Source of the DNA: Chryseobacterium sp. LAM-KRS1
GTDB taxonomy: Bacteria > Bacteroidota > Bacteroidia > Flavobacteriales > Weeksellaceae
Length of the DNA: 64,000 bases
Reading direction: 5' to 3'
Assembly (NCBI RefSeq): GCF_013184525.1
Contig: NZ_JAAOIZ010000003.1
Span: 372,001-436,000 of the forward strand
The notes beneath the pieces are model-generated. The model worked only from the letters and a program-made list of their open reading frames with translations, did not search any database and was not told the origin of the DNA. The translations under genes were made by a program, and so were the position numbers. The first letter of the stretch is position 1; each line of letters opens with the position of its first letter. Below, piece by piece: positions 54,472 through 63,585 of this stretch.

Positions 54472-54505
54472 GAAATTAAAAAAAATAAAAGCAAAACAAT
54501 AAAAT

Positions 54506-55021
54506 ATGGATAAAATAAAAGATACCAGAAGTTTCATGAGGATCACGCATCGTTACTTAGGATACTTCCTTGCGGGAATTATGGCTGTTTATGCGATAAG
54601 CGGTGTATTGCTGGTTTACAGGGATACAGACTTTTTAAAAAAGGAGAAAAATTACGACAAAATTGTAGCTAAAAACCTTTCTGAAAAGGAATTGGGAAAA
54701 GAATTAAAAATTAAAAACTTAGAAATCGAAAATAGAATCGGAAACATCGCATATTTCAAACAGGGAGCCTATAACCTGACAACCGGGGAGGCAAAGTACG
54801 TAAAAAAAGAGCTGCCATTTGTCCTGGATAAAATGACAAAACTTCATAAATCCCAGTCAAAAGAGACACTATCACCTCTTAACACTTTTTTTGGAATTGC
54901 CCTATTCTTCTTTGTGATCTCAAGCTTCTGGATGTTTAATCCAAAAACAAAAGCATTCAAACGCGGAATGCTTTTTACTGCTCTAGGACTGGTTGTTTCC
55001 ATTATATTACTTCTTGTCTAA
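54506..55021 (+). CDS. PepSY-associated small membrane protein
   Basis: A 171-aa protein. An N-terminal basic part (RSFMRITHRYLGYF) leads into a membrane helix with GYFLAGIMAVYAISGVLLVYRD (about 17-39). A short periplasmic PepSY-like domain follows, and two more membrane helices lie at about 125-145 and 150-170. The RxxHRYxGxF-x-GxxxxxYxxSGxxL pattern is that of PepSY-TM proteins paired with TonB receptors. It probably supports siderophore iron release or reduction in the inner membrane. Confidence 0.75.
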   Translation: MDKIKDTRSFMRITHRYLGYFLAGIMAVYAISGVLLVYRDTDFLKKEKNYDKIVAKNLSEKELGKELKIKNLEIENRIGNIAYFKQGAYNLTTGEAKYVKKELPFVLDKMTKLHKSQSKETLSPLNTFFGIALFFFVISSFWMFNPKTKAFKRGMLFTALGLVVSIILLLV

Positions 55022-55117
55022 AATTATATTTTATTCAATAAAACAAGGAAATTAATTTGATTTTCATTTTTCTTAATTTAACATTATTTTAGTAAAATTA
55101 GCTAAAAATGAGTACTA

Positions 55118-55132
55118 TGGCACATTTATTGA
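55118..55132 (+). promoter_or_regulatory. possible sigma-54-like promoter before the small barrel gene
   Basis: TGGCAC-N5-TTGA matches the -24/-12 pattern (TGGCAC-N5-TTGC) except for the last base, 51 nt before the ATG at 55183. No upstream enhancer can be identified. Confidence 0.3.
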
Positions 55133-55182
55133 TTTTCACCACCCATAGAATAAATAAGCATTAATTATTAAAATTATAAATT

Positions 55183-55776
55183 ATGAAAAAACTAATTTTA
55201 GCAGGAATAGTAGCGGTAGCAGGATTAACAACAACAGCCAATGCTCAGATTCAAAAAGGTAACTGGATGGTTGGTAGTAGTATTGTAGCTAGTAATTTTG
55301 GTCTTAATACGGGAGGAGGATATAACATCTCTTTACAACCGAAAGCGGCTTATTTCATTGAAGATAACGTAGCACTTGGAGGATATGTTGATTTAGGATT
55401 TAACAAAGTTGCAAAAGGATCACCTACAAACTTTGTGTACAAAGTAGGGGCTTTAGGTCGTTACTATGTATCACCAGGTGAAAAAGGTATAGATAATCTT
55501 TTACATCACGGACGTTGGTTCTTCGAAGGTAACGTTGGTATTGGAGGAACGTCTACCGAAGGAGGAAACTCTACCACTGGGTTAGATTTCGGTGCAGGTC
55601 CGGGATACTCTTACTTCATTACACCTAACATCGGTGTTGAAGGACTTGTTAAATACAATGGTGTTGCAGGTTTCGGTAAAAACGGTTTAACTTCTACCCT
55701 TACCTTCAACGTAGGATTTAGCATTTTCTTACCTACATCTAAAGGAAAACAAATCATAAACGACGTTAAAAACTAG
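55183..55776 (+). CDS. small outer-membrane beta-barrel protein
   Basis: A 197-aa protein with a signal peptide (LILAGIVAVAGLTTTANAQ). The mature part starts IQKGNWMVGSSI and consists of alternating strands with aromatic girdles (YNISLQPKAAYFIEDNVALGGYVDLGFN, ARYYVSPGE, FFEGNVGIGG), typical of OmpW/OmpA-like 8-stranded barrels of Bacteroidota. It probably resides in the outer membrane. No partner is evident. A strong terminator lies downstream. Confidence 0.85.
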   Translation: MKKLILAGIVAVAGLTTTANAQIQKGNWMVGSSIVASNFGLNTGGGYNISLQPKAAYFIEDNVALGGYVDLGFNKVAKGSPTNFVYKVGALGRYYVSPGEKGIDNLLHHGRWFFEGNVGIGGTSTEGGNSTTGLDFGAGPGYSYFITPNIGVEGLVKYNGVAGFGKNGLTSTLTFNVGFSIFLPTSKGKQIINDVKN

Positions 55777-55808
55777 TCGTTAAGAAAATTATTTTTCTTA
55801 AAAAAGAT

Positions 55809-55840
55809 AAAAGCGCCTCGAATAATTTCGAGGCGCTTTT
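55809..55840. terminator. bidirectional terminator between convergent genes
   Basis: AAAAGCGCCTCGAA pairs with TTCGAGGCGCTTTT around a short loop. Confidence 0.85.
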
Positions 55841-55878
55841 CGTACAAATTAAAACTAAACTATAAAAAATCAAATAAA

Positions 55879-56514
55879 TCATGTATTCGGTTGAGGCGTA
55901 TATCTTAAATACGGCTTTATTTCTGTAACGCCTTTAGGAAAAATTTCCCGAGCTTCTTCTGTTGATATAGACGGTGGAATAATGACATCTTCTCCATTTT
56001 TCCAGTTTACAGGGGTAGCCACTTTATGGGAATCCACCAATTGAAGAGAGTCAAGAACCCTTATAATTTCATTAAAATTCCTTCCCGTAGAAGCAGGATA
56101 AGTTATAATCAAACGTACTTTTTTATCCGGATCAATGATAAGCAAAGAGCGTACGGTTGCAGTTGCTGAAGCATTAGGATGGATGAAATCATACAATTCC
56201 GAAATTTTCCTGTCTTTATCTGCAATAATAGGAAATTGCACATCCGTATTTTGAGTTTCATTAATGTCCCGGATCCAGTTCTGATGGTCTTCTACTCCAT
56301 CTACACTCAATGCAATTACTTTGGTTTTCCTTGCTTCAAATTCGGACTTTAGCTTTGATGTAAAGCCAAGCTCCGTAGTGCAAACCGGAGTATAATCTGC
56401 AGGGTGCGAGAATAAAATCCCCCAGGAATCTCCCAGATAATTATAAAAGTCAAGATCACCGGCAGTAGTTTCTGCCTGAAAATTGGGTGCGGTATCTCCT
56501 AGTTTGATTGACAT
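55879..56514 (-). CDS. 1-Cys peroxiredoxin (Prx6 type)
   Basis: A 211-aa protein. The peroxidatic Cys45 lies in HPADYTPVCTTELG, the Prx6 form. No second Cys is present, so it is a 1-Cys enzyme that needs an outside thiol for recycling. The C-terminal arm (GEDVIIPPSISTEEAREIFPKG) is typical of the Prx6 group. It is cytosolic. Its promoter lies inside a 21-bp palindrome (56531-56551), suggesting repressor control. Confidence 0.93.
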   Translation of the reverse strand: MSIKLGDTAPNFQAETTAGDLDFYNYLGDSWGILFSHPADYTPVCTTELGFTSKLKSEFEARKTKVIALSVDGVEDHQNWIRDINETQNTDVQFPIIADKDRKISELYDFIHPNASATATVRSLLIIDPDKKVRLIITYPASTGRNFNEIIRVLDSLQLVDSHKVATPVNWKNGEDVIIPPSISTEEAREIFPKGVTEIKPYLRYTPQPNT

Positions 56515-56530
56515 AACATTATCGTTTATT

Positions 56531-56551
56531 AGTCTACAAATTTAGTAGACT
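56531..56551 (-). promoter_or_regulatory. palindromic operator over the peroxiredoxin -7 box
   Basis: AGTCTAC-TAAATTT-GTAGACT is a perfect 7-bp inverted repeat around 7 bases. On the minus strand its centre contains TAAATTTG (56544-56537), the -7 box. A protein bound here would block the promoter. Confidence 0.5.
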
Positions 56552-56611
56552 TTTTGAAACTGGCAAAATTTTTGATGAAAAATTACATATTAAATTAAAA
56601 AAAATTAATAC

Positions 56612-57505
56612 ATGGAGAAAATTGGTTTAAGCTATGTTGAAGTGGTCTACAGAGTTCTACAAAGCTGGTATTTAAAATTTGCAGAACTGACCCCTAAATT
56701 GATTGTGGGCATACTGGTTTTTTCTTTCTTCTTATTTTCAAGTAAATATTTAAGTAAACTTGCCGTAAAGCTCTTTCATAAATTATTTCCTAAAAGTGAA
56801 AAAGAAAGTTCATTGGTAACTTTACTGGCCGTATTCCGGTTTATCATTATGCTAATGGGTAGTTTTATTGCATTAGAAATAATGGGTTTCAGCAGTTTTC
56901 TATGGAAATTCATCGGAAGTCTGGGAGTTGCGGGGGTTATCGCCGGGGTTGCTTTAAAGGATCTGGTGTCCAGTATATTTTCAGGAATGCTTATCGGAAT
57001 CGATAAAGCCTTTAAAGTGGGTGATTATGTATCTATCGGGAATAACTCAGGAACAGTACAGGAAATTGGTTTTCTGACAACAAAGATTATAACCGATGAC
57101 GGTAAAAAGGTTTATATTCCCAATCAGGTCATTTTTAATTCTCCTTTTTCAAATATCACTGCTTCTCCGCAGAGAAGAATAATCCTGAATTTTGAAATTC
57201 CGGCTGATGAAGATATCAACAAGGCGCAAATGGGAATTCTGGAAGTAATAAAAGGATTAGAATATGTAGACAAACTGGATACTGCCGAGGTTGTATTTAC
57301 CGATCTTAAACAAGGGATATTCAATTTACAGGCTAAATTCTGGATGACCATTGGAGCCAACATTACCCGCGTAAAGAGTGATGCATATATGAAGATCAAG
57401 CAACGTCTTGATTCGGATAACATCCTGTTAGTAACCCCGACCAGCATCAATATTACAGGAGGAGGAGAAAGCAATAGCAGTCCTACATCAAATCAGGACA
57501 AATAG
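56612..57505 (+). CDS. mechanosensitive ion channel (MscS family)
   Basis: A 297-aa protein with three membrane helices in the first 125 residues. The pore helix and following part GVAGVIAGVALKDLVSSIFSGMLIGIDKAFKVGDYV (about 108-143) is the MscS signature. The beta-domain (IGNNSGTVQEIGFLTTKIITDDGKKVYIPN) and a short C-terminal alpha/beta domain follow. It protects against osmotic down-shock by releasing solutes through the inner membrane. Confidence 0.92.
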   Translation: MEKIGLSYVEVVYRVLQSWYLKFAELTPKLIVGILVFSFFLFSSKYLSKLAVKLFHKLFPKSEKESSLVTLLAVFRFIIMLMGSFIALEIMGFSSFLWKFIGSLGVAGVIAGVALKDLVSSIFSGMLIGIDKAFKVGDYVSIGNNSGTVQEIGFLTTKIITDDGKKVYIPNQVIFNSPFSNITASPQRRIILNFEIPADEDINKAQMGILEVIKGLEYVDKLDTAEVVFTDLKQGIFNLQAKFWMTIGANITRVKSDAYMKIKQRLDSDNILLVTPTSINITGGGESNSSPTSNQDK

Positions 57506-57513
57506 AAAATAAA

Positions 57514-57537
57514 AAAACCGCTTTTTCAAGCGGTTTT
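57514..57537. terminator. bidirectional terminator between MscS and sucC
   Basis: AAAACCGCTT pairs with AAGCGGTTTT around a TTTC loop. Confidence 0.85.
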
Positions 57538-57560
57538 AATTTTTATAATAAGTAGCTAGC

Positions 57561-58751
57561 TTATGCTAATACTTCTTTTACTTTGTTAGCAGCTTCCTCT
57601 AAAGTAATTGCAGAGTGTACCGGAAGACCAGACTCGTCAATTAATTTCTTAGCTTCAACTGCATTGGTTCCCTGTAATCTCACGATCAATGGAACTGGTA
57701 AGCTTCCCATCGCTTTGTAAGCATCTACAACACCCTGAGCTACTCTATCACATCTTACGATACCTCCGAAGATATTGATTAAGATTGCTTTTACGTTCGG
57801 ATCTCTTAAGATAATTCCGAAAGCAGTCTGTACTCTCTGAGCATCAGCAGTTCCTCCAACGTCAAGGAAGTTAGCAGGATTACCACCTGATAATTTAATG
57901 ATATCCATAGTCGCCATCGCAAGACCCGCACCGTTTACCATACAAGCAACGTTACCATCTAATTTTACGAAGTTAAGACCAGCTTCACCAGCTTCAACAT
58001 CCATTGGATCTTCTTCTCTGGTATCTCTTAGCTCAGCTAAATCTTTGTGACGGAACAATGAATTGTCATCCAAAGTTACTTTAGCATCTACTGCGATAAT
58101 TTTATTATCAGAAGTTTTTAAAACAGGGTTGATTTCGAAAAGAGAAGCATCAATTCCTGTATATGCGTTGTAAAGAGAACCGATGAATTTTACAAATTCT
58201 TTGAAAGCATTTCCTTCAAGACCTAAGTTGAAAGCAATCTTTCTAGCCTGGAAACCTTGAAGACCTAAAGCAGGATCAATGATTTCTTTGTGAATCAAAT
58301 GAGGTGTTACTTCAGCAACATGTTCGATATCCATACCACCTTCAGTAGAATATACGATTGTATTTTTACCTTCAGCTCTGTCTAATAAAATAGAAACATA
58401 GAATTCTTTAGTTTCTGTTTCACCCGGATAATATACATCCTCTGCAACCAAAACAGAATTTACTTTTTTACCCTCAGCAGAAGTTTGTGGAGTTACCAAC
58501 TGCATTCCGATGATGTTCTGAGCGTTTTCTTTAAGCTTATCCATGTTTGGAGAGAACTTTACACCACCACCTTTACCACGACCCCCTGCGTGGATCTGAG
58601 CTTTTACTACCCACCCTTGAGCGCCAGTTTCAGCAGTTAGTTTTTCAGCAGCAGCTACAGCTTCATCTACGTTGTTTGCAACGAAACCACGTTGGATAGC
58701 TACTCCATACTTTGATAAAATCTCTTTTGATTGATACTCGTGAAGATTCAT
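57561..58751 (-). CDS. sucC: succinyl-CoA synthetase beta subunit
   Basis: A 396-aa ATP-grasp protein. MNLHEYQSKEILSKYGVA at the N-terminus, QIHAGGRGKGGGVKF (near 52-66), FEINPVLKT (near 205) and GLAMATMDIIKLSGG with LINIFGGIVRCD (near 320) are diagnostic. It forms ATP or GTP from succinyl-CoA with SucD in the TCA cycle. sucD is not next to it. Confidence 0.96.
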   Translation of the reverse strand: MNLHEYQSKEILSKYGVAIQRGFVANNVDEAVAAAEKLTAETGAQGWVVKAQIHAGGRGKGGGVKFSPNMDKLKENAQNIIGMQLVTPQTSAEGKKVNSVLVAEDVYYPGETETKEFYVSILLDRAEGKNTIVYSTEGGMDIEHVAEVTPHLIHKEIIDPALGLQGFQARKIAFNLGLEGNAFKEFVKFIGSLYNAYTGIDASLFEINPVLKTSDNKIIAVDAKVTLDDNSLFRHKDLAELRDTREEDPMDVEAGEAGLNFVKLDGNVACMVNGAGLAMATMDIIKLSGGNPANFLDVGGTADAQRVQTAFGIILRDPNVKAILINIFGGIVRCDRVAQGVVDAYKAMGSLPVPLIVRLQGTNAVEAKKLIDESGLPVHSAITLEEAANKVKEVLA

Positions 58752-58881
58752 ATTATTTTTATTATTTTATTTTAAATTATAAAGGTTGACAAATTTACTA
58801 AAAAGACATGGAAGTTCAAGATTCTAAGTCCAAAAATTAAATGGTAAGCACCTTGATTTTTAACAGGTCCTGATATTTTCT

Positions 58882-60159
58882 TTATTCTTCGGTTATTTTT
58901 TCTGATTGAGATCCTATAAAAGGGATTTTCGGAGCCAGGAAATATCCTGTTAAGCTCGCAAAAAGTATCGGAACAAAATAAGTAAATCCTGTTAAAGTCC
59001 CGAGAATAATAGTTGTACTCATAGGCGTCCTGGTTACACAAGCGTTAATTGCAGCCATACAGCTTACAATTGCCAGTGTGGTATCTACTGATGGAAAAAG
59101 ATGATGTATGATCAGCCCCAAAGTAGTTCCCACAAAAAACAAAGGGATAATAAACCCTCCTCTCCAGCCCGAGGTCACTGTGATTGCTATCGCTAATATT
59201 TTAAAGACCAGAATTAAAAGTAAAAAATTCAGAGAAAAACCCCCTCCGATCAGCTCATTAACTTCATGGTGCCCGAAGTATCTGGTGATGGGGAAGTAAA
59301 ACGCAATAATACCCAAAACAATTCCACCTACTAATGTTTTTACATAGATGGGAAAGTTTCTGTACTCGAAGACTTTTTTGAAAAACTTAACTACAAAAAT
59401 AAACAACCATCCTACAAATGTTGCAATAACAGCAAACATACAGGCATACATAAAATCGTAAACTCCGGAATAGTGATACGCTTTCAGGTTCCATGTAGCA
59501 CCTATCCCGAGATGAATAATCAATGCGAACATTACATAGCTGAAACAGCTTGCGACCAATGCAGGAATTATTGCTTTATAATATTCAACGGCATGCTTAT
59601 GATGTAAAATTTCAAGTGAAAAAAGACTTCCACCGAGTGGTGCACCAAATAATGCAGTGAAACCGGATGCCATCCCTGCAATACTTAAAGATCTCAACTC
59701 CTCGCCCTTCAATCTGAAAATCTTCCCTAACCAGGTTCCTGTAGATCCCGTTACCTGAACCAAGGGAGCTTCAGGCCCTAAACTACCTCCTGAAGCGACA
59801 CAAAAAAGCGACGACAAGATCATGGAGGGGTTATTTTTAGGATCGAGCTTTCCTTTATTAAATCTGATATTATTAACAATCAGATGAATTTCACCCGGAT
59901 CACCGATGAAGTGAATAACCAGACCGGCTAATAATCCGCAAACGGCCATTGTTGGAATTACCATCCAACCTTGATATTGAGCTAAAAAGTCAGTAAAATA
60001 TTCCAATACAATCCAATACAGTCCGGCAATGACTCCACCTACCAATCCGGTAAAAGCCCACATAAAAAATGTCCGGCTGAATACAAATGGATTAAATCTG
60101 ATGGGCTGATCTAAGAGATTAAACGTTCTGATTAACCTTCGCCTTCTGTTAATTTTCAT
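58882..60159 (-). CDS. ClC-type chloride channel/antiporter
   Basis: A 425-aa polytopic protein. ASGGSLGPEAPLVQVTGSTGTWLGKIF (near 122-148) is the ClC anion-selectivity region with the gating Glu in the G-P-E-A-P form. GFTALFGAPLGGSLFSLEI (near 168) and SGWRGGFIIPLFFVGTTLG (near 340) follow. It moves chloride across the inner membrane. No C-terminal CBS domains are present. It is the last gene of a minus-strand run from HMG-CoA reductase, 5 nt after DUF423. Confidence 0.88.
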   Translation of the reverse strand: MKINRRRRLIRTFNLLDQPIRFNPFVFSRTFFMWAFTGLVGGVIAGLYWIVLEYFTDFLAQYQGWMVIPTMAVCGLLAGLVIHFIGDPGEIHLIVNNIRFNKGKLDPKNNPSMILSSLFCVASGGSLGPEAPLVQVTGSTGTWLGKIFRLKGEELRSLSIAGMASGFTALFGAPLGGSLFSLEILHHKHAVEYYKAIIPALVASCFSYVMFALIIHLGIGATWNLKAYHYSGVYDFMYACMFAVIATFVGWLFIFVVKFFKKVFEYRNFPIYVKTLVGGIVLGIIAFYFPITRYFGHHEVNELIGGGFSLNFLLLILVFKILAIAITVTSGWRGGFIIPLFFVGTTLGLIIHHLFPSVDTTLAIVSCMAAINACVTRTPMSTTIILGTLTGFTYFVPILFASLTGYFLAPKIPFIGSQSEKITEE

Positions 60160-60164
60160 TGCGC

Positions 60165-60551
60165 TTAGATCCTATTTTTAGCAAAATAAAGAATAAGCAT
60201 TCCCCAGCTAAGGATCATTAAAAGGCCTCCAAGTGGAGTAATCGGTCCCAGGAATTTCAGGTTAGCTCCCAAATAGTCCTGCAAACTCAGGAAGTATATA
60301 CTGAATGAAAACAACATTGTTCCTGCAATCATCAAAATAGAAACCCACTTTTCTGAAGAGGTTTCAAATTTCAAAATAAATCCAATGATCAACAGAAAGA
60401 AAGCAGCATACATTTGATATCTTACTCCTGTTTCAAAACTTTCCAGCCTTTCAACTGACAATATTTTCTTTAAAGCGTGCGCACCGAACGCACCTAAAAT
60501 AACCGATAACATGCCATAAACGGCACCAAATACTAAAGTAATTGTTTTCAT
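60165..60551 (-). CDS. DUF423 family membrane protein
   Basis: A 128-aa protein with four membrane helices. AVYGMLSVILGAFGAHALKK (about 9-28) and the later FLGPITPLGGLLMILSWG are the DUF423 signature. The function is unknown. It lies 5 nt before the ClC gene and follows the 51-aa protein gene by 39 nt, in the same direction. Confidence 0.88.
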   Translation of the reverse strand: MKTITLVFGAVYGMLSVILGAFGAHALKKILSVERLESFETGVRYQMYAAFFLLIIGFILKFETSSEKWVSILMIAGTMLFSFSIYFLSLQDYLGANLKFLGPITPLGGLLMILSWGMLILYFAKNRI

Positions 60552-60590
60552 TATATCAATTTATGAGATCAGATCTTCAATTAATCTGTC

Positions 60591-60746
60591 TTATTTATAG
60601 TTTAAAATTTTAAACACCAAAGACAAAGCTCCGATAGCTATTAACATCCAGGCCATATTTTTACTTCTTGCAAAACCGGGGTTCCGGGTTATTTTCAGAA
60701 AAATTCCGAAAACTAAAACAAATGCTGATAATATGATTCCAAACAT
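60591..60746 (-). CDS. 51-aa small membrane protein
   Basis: The ORF from ATG 60746 encodes MFGIILSAFVLVFGIFLKIT, a basic middle (RNPGFARSKNMAW) and a second membrane helix (MLIAIGALSLVFKIL), ending NYK. Its ATG lies 1 nt after the stop of HMG-CoA reductase, and DUF423 follows at 39 nt, so it is a real member of this operon. Two membrane helices with a basic loop are predicted. No family is recognised. Confidence 0.7.
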   Translation of the reverse strand: MFGIILSAFVLVFGIFLKITRNPGFARSKNMAWMLIAIGALSLVFKILNYK

Positions 60747-60747
60747 A

Positions 60748-62076
60748 TTATTGGGCTCTCATTCTGTTAAACTCTGTGATAACCTCGTGATGGGTAACTG
60801 TTTTGTCTTTGAAATAGGTAACAAAATGCTGCTTCTCCTCTTCCGTTGCTCCCATCTGATTCAGAATATTCAATAAATGCATCTTCATATGCCCTTTCTG
60901 AATTCCCGTGGTCACTAACGAACGCAGTGCCCCGAAATTCTGTGCTAATCCTGAAACAGCAAGTATACTCATTAACTCCTGAGCAGATGGCTTACCAAGA
61001 AGAGCTAATGAAAACTTGACTAACGGATGGAGGTTAGTCAGTCCGCCAACAACACCTACAGATATAGGAAGATCGATCCAAAATCTGAAAATTCCGTTAT
61101 CAGTGGTGCAATGAGTCAAAGACCTGTACTGACCGTCTTTTGCAGCGTAAGCGTGTGCACAGGCTTCTGTTGCTCTGAAGTCATTTCCCGTAGCAATCAC
61201 CACCGCATCCACTCCATTCATAATTCCTTTATTATGAGTGGTTGCACGGAACGGCTCAATTTCAGCAATCGTTACAGCCTGTTTAAATTTTCTGGCAAAT
61301 TCTTCGTTGGAAATCCCGCTATCATCTTTAAGATCATCAATTTTACAAGAAACTTCAGCACGAACCACACAGTCGGGAGTAAAGTTGGAGAGAATATTCA
61401 TTACGATCTGTAAAGAATCTTTTTCCTCTTTGGTAAAGTCTTCTTCTTTAGCAACTTCTTCTTTCAATGTTTTCCCAAATTGCTCCAGACAAGAATTTAT
61501 AAAATTGGCTCCCATTGAATCCACTGTATCAAAACTTGCCTTCAATTGGAAGTAATGAGCCATATCAGCAGTCTTATCCACCAGCTTAATATCCAAAATT
61601 CCACCACCACGATTTCTCATGTTAGCGGTTATTGCTTCCGTAGCCTCAAATAGTTTTTTCTTTAATTTAAAATTAAAAAAATGCAATAGTTTATGAGATT
61701 CTCCATTAAAAATGAAGTGAGTATGCCCCAATTTTTCTGTATTAATAATGGTCGTTTTAAAACCTCCTTTATCGATCCAGAATTTGGCAGCCTTAGATGC
61801 AGCAGCCACCACAGAACTTTCTTCAACAGCCATCGGCAAAGCCACCAATTTCCCATCTATTAAAAAATTAGGTGCTATTCCGTAAGGCATATAAAAATTA
61901 GAGATCGTATTTTCCGAAAATTCATCATGAAGCTTCTGAAGTTCTGTATTATCATTCCAGTATTGCTTTAATATTTTTTGATATTCCTGATCGCCGTCAA
62001 GATATTCATTGACTAGCCAGTCTATTTTCCCCTGTTTGGTCAATTTGGAAAAACCTTCAATCGGTTGATGATTCAT
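60748..62076 (-). CDS. hydroxymethylglutaryl-CoA reductase, class II (degradative-type)
   Basis: A 442-aa protein of class II length. MAVEESSVVAAASKAAKFW (near 82-100) has the catalytic Glu, RATTHNKGIMNGVDAVVIATGNDFRA (near 278-303) the catalytic Lys and Asp, and the C-terminal HMKMHLLNI the catalytic His. It makes mevalonate from HMG-CoA. Flavobacteria use the mevalonate route for isoprenoids, so a biosynthetic role is likely despite the 'degradative' class name. The small membrane protein gene follows after 1 nt. Confidence 0.92.
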   Translation of the reverse strand: MNHQPIEGFSKLTKQGKIDWLVNEYLDGDQEYQKILKQYWNDNTELQKLHDEFSENTISNFYMPYGIAPNFLIDGKLVALPMAVEESSVVAAASKAAKFWIDKGGFKTTIINTEKLGHTHFIFNGESHKLLHFFNFKLKKKLFEATEAITANMRNRGGGILDIKLVDKTADMAHYFQLKASFDTVDSMGANFINSCLEQFGKTLKEEVAKEEDFTKEEKDSLQIVMNILSNFTPDCVVRAEVSCKIDDLKDDSGISNEEFARKFKQAVTIAEIEPFRATTHNKGIMNGVDAVVIATGNDFRATEACAHAYAAKDGQYRSLTHCTTDNGIFRFWIDLPISVGVVGGLTNLHPLVKFSLALLGKPSAQELMSILAVSGLAQNFGALRSLVTTGIQKGHMKMHLLNILNQMGATEEEKQHFVTYFKDKTVTHHEVITEFNRMRAQ

Positions 62077-62172
62077 AGTATAACTTTAAAGAACCGTAAA
62101 TATACTGATTTTGATACTTTATTCTGTTGATAACTTTATGTTAAAAAGGGTGACATTTCTCAATTTTGGAAT

Positions 62173-62180
62173 TACTTTTG
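62173..62180 (+). promoter_or_regulatory. -7 box of the radical SAM gene
   Basis: TACTTTTG is a full match to TAnnTTTG, 43 nt before the ATG at 62223. Confidence 0.45.
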
Positions 62181-62222
62181 AATTAAAATTCACAGAGTTA
62201 AATCGTCCTTATATCATAACAT

Positions 62223-63482
62223 ATGAACTTTGACCGCCTAAAAGAAAAACTCGAAATCCTTGCTGACGCAGCGAAATATGATGTTTCCTGCTCTTCCAGC
62301 GGAGGAACACGAAAAAATAAAAAAGGTGCTTTGGGAGACAGTTCCATAAGCGGGATTTGTCATACCTATACAGAAGACGGACGATGTGTCTCCCTGCTTA
62401 AAGTTCTTTTGACCAATCATTGTATTTATGATTGTGCATACTGTGTTTCAAGAAGCTCCAATGATATCAAAAGGGCAGCTTTTACGGTGGAAGAAGTAGT
62501 GGATCTTACCATTAACTTTTATCGTAGAAATTATATAGAAGGGCTTTTTTTAAGTTCAGGCATTTTTAAAAATGCTGACACGACCATGGAACGTCTGGTG
62601 AGAGTTGCAAAAAAATTACGACTTGAAGAAAATTTCAATGGATATATTCACTTAAAATCCATTCCTGGAGCAAGCGATGAATTAATGCAGGAAGCAGCAC
62701 TCTATGCGGACCGTCTGTCTGTCAATCTTGAAATTCCAACCGAAAGCGGACTCAAGCTACTCGCTCCTGAAAAAAACAGGGCCGATATGATCAGTCCTAT
62801 GCGTTATATTCAGAAAGGAATCTCCCAATATAATGATGAAAAAAAGATTTTCCGGAAAGTTCCGAAATTCGCACCAGCCGGTCAGTCGACCCAAATGATC
62901 GTAGGAGCTACCAATGAAAATGATCTTCAGATTATAAAAGTCGCGGATCATTTTTATAAAAATTATAACCTTAAAAGAGTCTATTATTCAGGGTATGTAC
63001 CGGTATTGGAAGACAAAAGATTACCCTCATTAACTACTGAAGTTCCAATGCTTAGAGAAAACAGATTGTATCAATCTGACTGGCTCATGAGATTTTACGG
63101 CTTTAAAGCAGAAGAAATTTTAGATCCCAATCTTCCTTTTCTCGATCTTGAAATTGACCCCAAATTAAGCTGGGTATTAAGACATCTTGATCAATTCCCT
63201 GTCAATCTCCAGACAGCTGACTATCAAATGATTCTTCGAATTCCGGGAATTGGTGTAAAAACAGCTAAAAAAATAGTACAAGCAAGACGTTTTCAGATTT
63301 TAAACATGGATCATCTTAAGAAATTAGGAGCAGCTGTAAACAGAGCAAAATACTTTATTGACTTCAATGCAGGAAATGGTTTTTTGAAATATTTAACGAA
63401 TCAAAATTTAAAGAAATTATTGATTGGAGGAAGCTCGTCGAAATTTCATAATCAGTTTTCACAGCAACTTACCTTGTTTTAA
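62223..63482 (+). CDS. putative DNA modification/repair radical SAM protein
   Basis: A 419-aa protein. C67, C71 and C74 in NHCIYDCAYC form the CxxxCxxC [4Fe-4S] cluster of radical SAM enzymes. Near residues 340-360 LRIPGIGVKTAKKIVQARRF is a helix-hairpin-helix DNA-binding motif. The N-terminus KLEILADAAKYDVSCSSSGGTR fits the TIGR03916 family, which is always found with the gene type that follows here (TIGR03915, often fused to a uracil-DNA-glycosylase domain). A role in DNA repair or base modification is known only by association. Confidence 0.88.
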   Translation: MNFDRLKEKLEILADAAKYDVSCSSSGGTRKNKKGALGDSSISGICHTYTEDGRCVSLLKVLLTNHCIYDCAYCVSRSSNDIKRAAFTVEEVVDLTINFYRRNYIEGLFLSSGIFKNADTTMERLVRVAKKLRLEENFNGYIHLKSIPGASDELMQEAALYADRLSVNLEIPTESGLKLLAPEKNRADMISPMRYIQKGISQYNDEKKIFRKVPKFAPAGQSTQMIVGATNENDLQIIKVADHFYKNYNLKRVYYSGYVPVLEDKRLPSLTTEVPMLRENRLYQSDWLMRFYGFKAEEILDPNLPFLDLEIDPKLSWVLRHLDQFPVNLQTADYQMILRIPGIGVKTAKKIVQARRFQILNMDHLKKLGAAVNRAKYFIDFNAGNGFLKYLTNQNLKKLLIGGSSSKFHNQFSQQLTLF

Positions 63483-63585
63483 AGAACAATGATTTTCTCC
63501 CTGTTCAAAGGCAAACTGTGATAAAAATCTTTAAAAAGTTTATAAATTTTACATCTCTATATTATTAAACTGCCATATAAAATAA

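Noticed and set aside
58772..59041. 89-aa minus-strand ORF at the end of the ClC gene
   Set aside because: It overlaps the ClC gene in another frame and has no motif or start-site support.
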